Under the pieces are notes generated by a model. It saw only the letters and a list, made by a program, of their open reading frames with translations, searched no databases and had not been told where the DNA came from. Source: Chlamydiota bacterium (GTDB taxonomy: Bacteria; Chlamydiota; Chlamydiia; Chlamydiales; JAJFMB01). From it: DNA of 5,972 nt. The stretch is from NCBI GenBank assembly GCA_021772355.1, contig JAJFMB010000195.1:1-5972 (forward strand). The letters run 5' to 3'. Each line of letters begins with the position of its first letter. The stretch's first letter is position 1. Below are positions 1 to 5,496 of the stretch, one piece after another. A program made the translations under genes and the position numbers.

Positions 1-2
1 GG

Positions 3-140
3 GGTTACGAGAAAATCGATTACACAGATGCATCATGGGATTCAGATGCCTATGCTAACACCCCAGTTTATACCATTCATCGCCGGCTTATCTGCCAGTT
101 GACACAGCGATTGAAGTCGGTTATCAGTGATGCAAGATAA
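3..140 (+). CDS. C-terminal fragment of an unrecognised protein (5' end outside window)
   Basis: An open frame enters from the left edge and runs 45 codons to a TAA at 138-140. The visible peptide begins GYEKIDYTDASWDSDAY and ends LTQRLKSVISDAR. It is an acidic, aromatic stretch followed by a basic, probably helical tail (HRRLICQLTQRLK), with no membrane segment or signal. I do not recognise the family and assign no function. Its reality is supported by position: it ends inside the start of the next gene (an overlap of about 11 bases), the usual arrangement of genes in one operon, and the other two forward frames hit stops earlier. It probably shares a transcript with the downstream protease and serpin. 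Too little is visible to exclude a chance open frame. Confidence 0.6.
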   Translation, partial: GYEKIDYTDASWDSDAYANTPVYTIHRRLICQLTQRLKSVISDAR

Positions 141-1017
141 AGCTCTTCCCGATATCCAAATGATTCTTTCTGAAAGATTGAGTTATTTGGTTATCGGGAT
201 TGTTTTAACTATACTCTCTTCTGCTGTCGCTTACGCTATCAAGTTTTACAAGTTTTCTGATAATAAGACAGCCTCCTATCCGCCTCATTTTTTCATTCAA
301 ACGGTTGGAGCTTTCGCGCTCTTTTTCTTTGTAGAATTGTTTATTGTTCCAACGATTTCGTTGTTGTGGATGTATTTTTATCAAGTAAAAGAGCTTACGC
401 TCTATCAGCAGGGATGGATCAATAATTTTTCGATAATAGTGGTGGCTTTGGCTACAGCTTTTTATAGCTTTTCATTACCGGAACCATCAAAAAAGAGCCT
501 TTTTGGATTAAATTTCTTCAAGGGTTCTGAGAGAAAACTCAAGGATTTTCTGTTTGGAATGCTTACGTGGTTTATTAGCTATCCAATTGTGATCGTTGTG
601 AGCCAATTGCTTGCTATTGTTGTTCTCTACCTCTTTCAGGAGCCTCATGTCGACCAGGTCGTTGTGCAACATTTAAAAGCAATGGCACAGTTTCCTTTGG
701 TGTTCTCCTTAATGGTCCTTTCAATCGTCATCTTTGCTCCATTATGTGAAGAAATTTTGTTTAGGGGGTTTTTACAAACATGGCTTAAGCATCATCTTGG
801 CTTGAAGGGGGCAATTGTCGTCTCATCGATAGTATTCGCTTCGTTTCACTTCTCACTCGCGCAAGGGATCGATAATATTGAACTGCTCACATCTCTTTTC
901 ATCCTTTCGTGCTTTTTGGGATTTATCTTTGAAAAAAATGACTCCCTATTAGCGCCACTTGGCTTGCACATGTTCTTTAATTTTATAGGAACAATGATGA
1001 TATATTATCAGACATAA
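130..1017 (+). CDS. CPBP (CAAX/Abi) family intramembrane metalloprotease
   Basis: A polytopic membrane protein of 295 residues, in the normal range for the CPBP family (Rce1-like glutamate proteases, formerly Abi or CAAX-protease self-immunity). About seven or eight hydrophobic segments are visible, near residues 18-40, 56-80, 100-115, 142-170, 190-206, 226-243, 252-268 and 278-292. All family motifs are present in order: EEILFR (Glu207, Glu208, Arg212), FxxxH (Phe236 to His240) and HxxxN (His280 to Asn284). An active enzyme is therefore expected, cleaving substrates in or at the membrane; bacterial relatives act in bacteriocin immunity or protein processing, but the substrate here is unknown. 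A GTG at 127 directly precedes the ATG at 130; I prefer the ATG, although neither has a strong Shine-Dalgarno (only a weak GAAG at 113-116). The start overlaps the preceding gene and the stop is a double TAA-TAG, 10 bases before the serpin, suggesting co-transcription with both. Confidence 0.92.
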   Translation: MQDKALPDIQMILSERLSYLVIGIVLTILSSAVAYAIKFYKFSDNKTASYPPHFFIQTVGAFALFFFVELFIVPTISLLWMYFYQVKELTLYQQGWINNFSIIVVALATAFYSFSLPEPSKKSLFGLNFFKGSERKLKDFLFGMLTWFISYPIVIVVSQLLAIVVLYLFQEPHVDQVVVQHLKAMAQFPLVFSLMVLSIVIFAPLCEEILFRGFLQTWLKHHLGLKGAIVVSSIVFASFHFSLAQGIDNIELLTSLFILSCFLGFIFEKNDSLLAPLGLHMFFNFIGTMMIYYQT

Positions 1018-1027
1018 TAGGTTGTAG

Positions 1028-2227
1028 ATGAAAAAAATAATCACGATTCTTAGTTTCTCTCTCTATTTGAATTTAGGATATTCCCTAGATTTGTTTCGCC
1101 TCTCGGAGGGAAACAACTCTTTTGCATTAACTATTTATCAGGAGCTGTCAAATCAGCATGATAACCTCTGCATATCTCCTTATAGCCTCACGTCTGCGCT
1201 TAGTATGACCTACGTGGGAGCTAAAGGAGAAACAAAGGAGCAGATGGCGGTGGTTCTTCATTATGATAAAGATCCTTTGACCGTGAGCGGTGGATTCTCC
1301 TTAATCAACCAGCACCTAATGAGTACCGGTTGCATTCCGCAGGTCGAAATCGCGAACTCTCTTTGGATTCAAGAAGAACAAACTCTTCTTCCTGATTTTT
1401 TAGAAGTAATAACTCGAGATTATTTTTCTGGGATACATTTGGTCGATTTTGTGTCGCTTCCCCAACAAACACTAGAAAATATCAACTTTTGGGTTAGTCA
1501 GTGCACGCATGGAAAAATACCTGTGCTTCTATCTGCGCAAGATATCTCTCCTGATACGAGATCAGTCCTGGTAAATACAATCTACCTTAATGCCGAGTGG
1601 GACTCTCCTTTTGATCCGCATAAAACGAACGAAAGTCCTTTCTACCTTGATAATGGCGAAGTGAAACAAGTTCCTATGATGCACAAGCTTCATACTTACC
1701 CCTACTTAAGGAATGAGCGCTATGCCATGCTACAGCTCCCTTACCGCGTTGATCATTGCGGTATGTGCAGTCTTGCTTGCATCATCCTCTTACCGCATGA
1801 AGATCAATCCTTAAAAGAAGTAGAAGAGACTTTGACTGATGAAGATATTCAACAACTCTTTAGCGGAATGAGACCACTGCGACTTTCGGTGTCCCTTCCT
1901 GTGTTTACATTGGAAGGGTCTTATCAGCTCTCAACTCCCTTGCAAAAGATGGGAATGATTGACCCTTTTTCTTGCCAAGCAGACTTTTCCGGCATGACTG
2001 GATTACCAGAATTTTTCATCAGTACTGTTGTGCAAAAAACCTTTCTTGATTTTACTGAAAAAGGCACTGAAGCAGTGGCTGCGACAGGTGTTGCGATGGA
2101 TATGAAGTGCATACCTGATCATTCAAGGCCGGATATTTTTCGTGCTGACCGTCCTTTTATTTTTTTCATCGTAGACCAAAGAACGCATACGATTTTATTT
2201 ATGGGGAAGTTATCAAATCCTGCATAA
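1028..2227 (+). CDS. Secreted serpin (serine/cysteine protease inhibitor, inhibitory type)
   Basis: A full-length serpin of 399 residues. Residues 1-19 form a Sec signal peptide (MKK, then a hydrophobic stretch ending GYS, with cleavage likely just after), so the mature domain of about 380 residues is exported to the periplasm or beyond. Serpin landmarks occur in order: Asn46 with SPYS (50-53) and GAKGET (64-69), matching helix B and the shutter; VNTIYL with Trp191 (182-191), matching the breach; the hinge EKGTEAVAAT (344-353); and the C-terminal DRPFIFFI and FMGKLSNP (374-398). By the usual count of 17 residues from the hinge Glu344, P1 is Lys360 and P1' is Cys361, suggesting a trypsin-like target, or a cysteine protease. 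The small-residue P12-P8 hinge (AVAAT) is typical of inhibitory serpins that undergo loop insertion. Oddities are a Gln336 at the normally conserved shutter His, eight cysteines including C244-x-x-C247, and a reactive loop slightly long on the primed side. It lies 10 bases after the CPBP protease, with only a weak ribosome site (TAGG at 1018-1021). A host protease is a plausible target but is inferred. Confidence 0.95.
   Translation: MKKIITILSFSLYLNLGYSLDLFRLSEGNNSFALTIYQELSNQHDNLCISPYSLTSALSMTYVGAKGETKEQMAVVLHYDKDPLTVSGGFSLINQHLMSTGCIPQVEIANSLWIQEEQTLLPDFLEVITRDYFSGIHLVDFVSLPQQTLENINFWVSQCTHGKIPVLLSAQDISPDTRSVLVNTIYLNAEWDSPFDPHKTNESPFYLDNGEVKQVPMMHKLHTYPYLRNERYAMLQLPYRVDHCGMCSLACIILLPHEDQSLKEVEETLTDEDIQQLFSGMRPLRLSVSLPVFTLEGSYQLSTPLQKMGMIDPFSCQADFSGMTGLPEFFISTVVQKTFLDFTEKGTEAVAATGVAMDMKCIPDHSRPDIFRADRPFIFFIVDQRTHTILFMGKLSNPA
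2057..2110 (+). other. Serpin reactive-centre loop coding segment (P17 to P1')
   Basis: This segment encodes the mobile loop that a target protease cleaves. Glu344 is P17, Gly346 P15, Thr347 P14, the run AVAAT is P12-P8, Lys360 (codon AAG at 2105-2107) is P1 and Cys361 (TGC at 2108-2110) is P1'. The numbering follows alignment by eye with alpha-1-antitrypsin, whose hinge also reads EKGTEA. No proline or bulky charged residue lies between P12 and P8, so insertion into beta-sheet A should be possible. The P1 assignment is inferred from spacing and could shift by a residue or two. Confidence 0.75.
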
Positions 2228-2295
2228 TAAATAATTTACTTGTTTTAATTTAAAGAAATATTGTGAAAATGTTTGCGTTGATACCAAGATTTATA

Positions 2296-2324
2296 TTGAA
2301 ATAAATGGTTGTTTTTGTTATATT
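2296..2324 (+). promoter_or_regulatory. Predicted housekeeping-sigma promoter for the PP2C-cysteine desulfurase unit
   Basis: TTGAAA at 2296-2301 and TATATT at 2319-2324 are separated by exactly 17 bases, close to the sigma-70 (chlamydial sigma-66) consensus. Transcription would start near 2331, leaving a leader of about 30 bases before the ATG at 2362. The elements lie in the only substantial gap of the window (2228-2361), which is strongly AT-rich. No clear intrinsic terminator for the serpin unit is visible in that gap, so read-through from upstream is possible. In such AT-rich sequence, promoter-like hexamers also arise by chance. Confidence 0.55.
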
Positions 2325-2361
2325 CAACCGAATATTTTCGCTTTAAAAAATAGCAATAGTG

Positions 2362-3138
2362 ATGGTTGTAAGAACATTCCCATATAAAGTTACTTCTTTT
2401 GGACTCTCTGATGTTGGTCTCATTCGAGATAACAATGAAGATGTTTGGTATGAAATGCCTGATACTGGTTTTTATATTTTAGCTGACGGAATGGGAGGAC
2501 ACCAGTCCGGTGAAATTGCCGCTAAAGAGGCGGTCAGTCATATGTGTTCACTTGTGAAGAAAAATATTGGATCTCAACTCTCGCTTCAAGGCATTATTGG
2601 GACTATTAGAAAGGCAATTGAAGATACAAATCGCTTAGTGCATAAAAAAAGCAAGCTAGAGCAGGTTCTACATGGAATGGGAACAACGTTATGCTGTATG
2701 TATTTTCATTCAAATACGTTAGTTTATGGGAACGTAGGAGATAGTCGCATCTATCGCTTGCGTAATCGTAAGATAGAGCAATTGACTATCGATCATACTT
2801 TAGCTAAAGATCTAGAACTGATTGGTGAACGATCTCCTAAAGGAACTTCTTGTAAAAATATTATTACAAAAGCGATAGGAACGGAACCTGACGTTGACCC
2901 TTCCGTCTATGAATGTGATGTGTTGTTAAACGACATATATTTGATGTGTTCAGATGGACTTTCTGATTTATTATCGGACGGAGAAATTGAGGCGATTCTC
3001 AACCATTCTCCTACAATTCAAGAAGCTGCTTTTGAACTTGTCGACCACGCAAAAGCAAATGGTGGACATGATAATGTGACAGTTGTCTTAACACAAGTAA
3101 GCATAAAAAATGAAAAAGAAAGTATACCTCGATCATAA
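2362..3138 (+). CDS. PP2C-type (PPM family) Ser/Thr protein phosphatase
   Basis: A single-domain cytoplasmic PP2C phosphatase of 258 residues, the usual size for bacterial Stp/PrpC-type enzymes. It removes phosphate from Ser/Thr using a bimetal (Mn/Mg) centre. Motifs in order, numbered from the ATG: RDNNED (22-27), ADGMGGH (41-47, with metal ligand Asp42), GTT (107-109), GDSR (126-129), CSDGLSD (196-202, with metal ligand Asp198) and GGHDN (234-238, with metal ligand Asp237). All catalytic aspartates are present and there is no transmembrane segment. GTG at 2359 precedes ATG at 2362; the ATG is preferred, and no strong Shine-Dalgarno is seen. C. trachomatis has a PP2C enzyme at the corresponding position (CT259/CTL0511), reported as a broad-specificity phosphatase opposing the Hanks-type kinases; orthology is inferred from synteny. 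The last 29 bases overlap the cysteine desulfurase gene, implying coupled expression. Confidence 0.95.
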   Translation: MVVRTFPYKVTSFGLSDVGLIRDNNEDVWYEMPDTGFYILADGMGGHQSGEIAAKEAVSHMCSLVKKNIGSQLSLQGIIGTIRKAIEDTNRLVHKKSKLEQVLHGMGTTLCCMYFHSNTLVYGNVGDSRIYRLRNRKIEQLTIDHTLAKDLELIGERSPKGTSCKNIITKAIGTEPDVDPSVYECDVLLNDIYLMCSDGLSDLLSDGEIEAILNHSPTIQEAAFELVDHAKANGGHDNVTVVLTQVSIKNEKESIPRS

Positions 3139-4255
3139 TGCTACTACTCCTTTAGATCCAAGAGTCAAAAATGCAATTCTTGGTGAGCTTGAGTGCGATC
3201 ACGGTAACCCATCTAGCATTCACGCTTTCGGCAAATCTGCAAAAAGCCGTCTTATTAATAGCCGTAGAAAAATCGCAGAATACTTACAAGTTAAAATGCA
3301 TGAAGTGATCTTTACGTCCGGTGGGACAGAAGGGATCAATATGGTTATGCGTGGTGTCTTTGGTTGCTCAACTAAAGGACATCTTATTACATCTGATTTA
3401 GAGCATGCTTGCAGTTATACGACTGCTCAGTATCTTGAATCAACAGGTGTTGACGTGACTTATCTTCAATCCGATTTGACTGGGGCTGTAACGCCTGAAG
3501 CTGTAGCAGCAGCAATTCAACCGGGCACACGTTTAATCTCATTGATGGCAGTCAACAATGAAACGGGAGTTAAAACAGATATTGATGCTATTGCCAAGAT
3601 AGCTGAAAATGCGAACATTCCATTTCTCGTTGATGGCGTTGCTCTTTTGGGCAAGGAGTCTTTTTCTATACCGGATGGTGTATCAGCTATTTGCTTTAGT
3701 GGTCACAAACTTCATGCCCCTCAGGGAATCGGTTTTTCCTTTATACGAGGCAATTTCAAGTTTGCTCCATTGGTGAGTGGGGGAGCTCAGGAATACCAAC
3801 GGCGTGGAGGGACAGAAAACTTTTTTGGTGCCATTGCTATAGGAGAAGCTGTGAGTTTTTTAGCAGATGAACTTCCTGCTGCTTCAAAGCGCATGGAGAT
3901 GCTAAGAGATCGACTAGAAAGAGGTCTTATTGATAAACTTCCCGATGTTATTATCAATGGATCGGGTCCTCGTATTTGCAATACTTCTAATATGAGCTTT
4001 CTTGGTGTTGAGGGGGAATCACTCCTTGCCTATTTGGATATGGAAGGGATCGCCGTAAGTCATGGATCTGCTTGTGCTGCAGGAGCCTTAGAACCTTCTC
4101 GGATTCTGCTCAACATGGGAATTTCTCGTGAATGTGCAGCCTCTTCCATCAGATTTTCACTAAGTCGTTTTACAACGCTAGAAGAGATCGATTATACGAT
4201 CGATGTTGTCGCTTCTATTGTTTCCAAGCTTCGATCGATGATTTCGAAAGTATAA
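3110..4255 (+). CDS. nifS: NifS/IscS-like cysteine desulfurase (PLP-dependent, class V aminotransferase fold)
   Basis: A 381-residue cytoplasmic enzyme predicted to convert cysteine to alanine plus an enzyme-bound persulfide, supplying sulfur for Fe-S clusters or tRNA thiolation. Landmarks are YLDHNATTPLDPRV (6-19), TSGGTE (69-74), His99 stacking on PLP, VNNETG (148-153), Asp175 contacting the pyridine nitrogen, SGHK with Schiff-base Lys200, RRGGTEN (231-237) and the active loop SHGSACAAGALEPS with nucleophile Cys322. The loop is group I (IscS/NifS), not SufS. By eye-alignment with E. coli IscS (His104, Asp180, Gln183, Lys206, Cys328), the PLP-contacting Gln183 is Ala178 here (VDGVALLGK against VDATQSVGK). 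The length fits shorter NifS-like proteins such as B. subtilis YrvO. The gene symbol is a family-level label. The ATG lies inside the end of the PP2C gene with only a weak ribosome site, suggesting translational coupling. No scaffold (IscU) or thiouridylase gene is nearby, so the sulfur acceptor is unknown. Confidence 0.93.
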   Translation: MKKKVYLDHNATTPLDPRVKNAILGELECDHGNPSSIHAFGKSAKSRLINSRRKIAEYLQVKMHEVIFTSGGTEGINMVMRGVFGCSTKGHLITSDLEHACSYTTAQYLESTGVDVTYLQSDLTGAVTPEAVAAAIQPGTRLISLMAVNNETGVKTDIDAIAKIAENANIPFLVDGVALLGKESFSIPDGVSAICFSGHKLHAPQGIGFSFIRGNFKFAPLVSGGAQEYQRRGGTENFFGAIAIGEAVSFLADELPAASKRMEMLRDRLERGLIDKLPDVIINGSGPRICNTSNMSFLGVEGESLLAYLDMEGIAVSHGSACAAGALEPSRILLNMGISRECAASSIRFSLSRFTTLEEIDYTIDVVASIVSKLRSMISKV

Positions 4256-4260
4256 TCACA

Positions 4261-5496
4261 TTACAGTTTACTTATGATAGTAACGCTTTTAACTTCAAGA
4301 AGCGATGTTTCTTTTACAGTAAGAGTAAAAGGGCCGAGGTCAACGCTGTCACCAGCTAGAGGATCATGGCCAAGTTCTTCGACCATAACTTGAACAAGAC
4401 TCATTTCTTCGCGGGGATCAAGAATGACATTAAATTGACGGTTAAATTCTGCGACTTTCATTTCCCCTGGAAATGTCCGCTCAATGACTTGTTGCGCCAT
4501 TTCCTTTCTGGGGAAAATGGCTTTTGCTTTTCCGAAGATTTCATTTATCACGTGGTCTAGATCGACAATCCCTACCGCTTGACCATGTTCATCGAGAATA
4601 ACTGCAACTGTCTGATTGTTGCGACGAAATTGCTGTAGAATCTGCATGATTTGGGTGTGTTTTGTGACAAACCAAGGGTGCTTCGCATAATCGCGTATAC
4701 GTCGGGTGACGGGCGGACGGATCAGATCTCTTGGTAATGCAATACCGATAATATTGGCTTTATTTTGGTGAAAGATTGGGACGTAATTAATGTCGTGCTC
4801 AAGCATAAGATTATGCATCTGAGCAACTGTAGCATTAGATGGCAGCATTGGAACTGTTTTTAGTGGCTGCATAATTTGCTGTGCTGTCTTCATGCGTAGT
4901 GTGAAAATATTTGAAGAAATAATATTAAAGTCTTCGCTCTCAGTATCTGAAGGTAAGTCTTCTTGCTCTTCTAGAATTTTTTGCAATTCGTCCTGAGATA
5001 AAAAGATATTGGCATTTTCCTCGCGTCCACCAGTGACAAGCTGGCATAATTTTGTGATGCCACGGACAATCCATAAAAGCGGGGTCATGACCACTGCTGA
5101 TGCGTAAAGGAAGGGGACACCTAACATCCCGACATTTTCCGGATAGGTGCGTGCTGCAAACATTGGGGCCAATTCTCCAAAAATCAAGACGAGTGCGACC
5201 TGAGTAAGAGGAGCAAGGTCAGGACTTAAACCGATTGACGCATAGAATTCCCGTCCGCATTCGGAGCTGATTACATTAGCAAGATTGACACCGATAAGTG
5301 TTGTGCCGAAGAGTTTTGTTGGATGCTGTAAAAGATCTTGTAACCAAAGCGCTCGTTTGTTTTTTTTGCTAACAAAATAATGAAGTCTAACCTTATTGAA
5401 TGAAACGCAAGCCATTTCCATCATGGAGTAAAATGCTGAGAAAATGATCGCGATGAAATTGAAAACCATCCACCAAAAAGCGGCTTCTAAATTCAT
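4261..5496 (-). CDS. CNNM/CorC-type membrane protein with DUF21, CBS pair and CorC_HlyC domain (TlyC-like)
   Basis: A complete 411-residue protein with the standard order of the family. The DUF21/CNNM transmembrane domain spans about residues 1-190, with hydrophobic segments near 8-30, 61-83, 92-113 and 121-147 and the signature elements SMMEMACVSFNKVRL (24-38) and FGELAP (106-111). A CBS pair follows at about 205-320, then a CorC_HlyC domain at about 337-409. Family members transport Mg2+ or other divalent cations; the old label "hemolysin" (TlyC/HlyC) is probably misleading. Oddities: the Lys that usually follows GExxP is Met112, and CBS2 reads ILDEHGQAVGIVDLDHV where the usual form is close to DEYGxxxGLVTxED, so the Thr and Asp of the T-x-x-D nucleotide motif are lost. 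The start is set by an ATGA overlap with the upstream paralogue and a strong Shine-Dalgarno. Its stop is 5 bases from the stop of the convergent cysteine desulfurase gene. Confidence 0.93.
   Translation of the reverse strand: MNLEAAFWWMVFNFIAIIFSAFYSMMEMACVSFNKVRLHYFVSKKNKRALWLQDLLQHPTKLFGTTLIGVNLANVISSECGREFYASIGLSPDLAPLTQVALVLIFGELAPMFAARTYPENVGMLGVPFLYASAVVMTPLLWIVRGITKLCQLVTGGREENANIFLSQDELQKILEEQEDLPSDTESEDFNIISSNIFTLRMKTAQQIMQPLKTVPMLPSNATVAQMHNLMLEHDINYVPIFHQNKANIIGIALPRDLIRPPVTRRIRDYAKHPWFVTKHTQIMQILQQFRRNNQTVAVILDEHGQAVGIVDLDHVINEIFGKAKAIFPRKEMAQQVIERTFPGEMKVAEFNRQFNVILDPREEMSLVQVMVEELGHDPLAGDSVDLGPFTLTVKETSLLEVKSVTIISKL

Noticed and set aside
127..132. GTG-ATG double start, also seen at 2359-2364, considered as a shared regulatory start signal
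   Set aside because: Two occurrences without a shared upstream element are easily coincidental; the choice only shifts each protein by one residue.
1924..2112. Open frame of 62 codons on the minus strand inside the serpin gene
   Set aside because: It lies wholly antisense to the conserved C-terminal serpin region and has no recognisable features; it is a shadow of the real gene.
2329..2340. Short inverted repeat CGAA / TTCG upstream of the PP2C start, considered as an operator or terminator
   Set aside because: Only four base pairs with a four-base loop; expected by chance in such AT-rich sequence.
3787..3981. Open frame of 64 codons on the minus strand inside the cysteine desulfurase gene
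   Set aside because: It is antisense to conserved desulfurase sequence, with low-complexity Ser/Arg content typical of a reversed frame.
4191..4208. Repeated ATCGAT separated by six bases near the end of the desulfurase gene
   Set aside because: It is coding sequence made of Ile and Asp codons (ATC, GAT), with no sign of a regulatory role.
4311..4331. Inverted repeat CTTTTAC / GTAAAAG with a 7-base loop, considered as a terminator between the convergent genes
   Set aside because: The stem is AT-rich and weak, no T-run follows on either strand, and it lies inside the conserved end of the CNNM gene.
4132..4359. Open frame of 75 codons on the plus strand spanning the convergent gene ends
   Set aside because: It overlaps the desulfurase 3' end in another frame and the CNNM 3' end antisense, and resembles no protein family.
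4366..4560. Open frame of 64 codons on the plus strand inside the CNNM gene
   Set aside because: It is antisense to the CorC_HlyC and CBS2 coding sequence, which is clearly the real gene.
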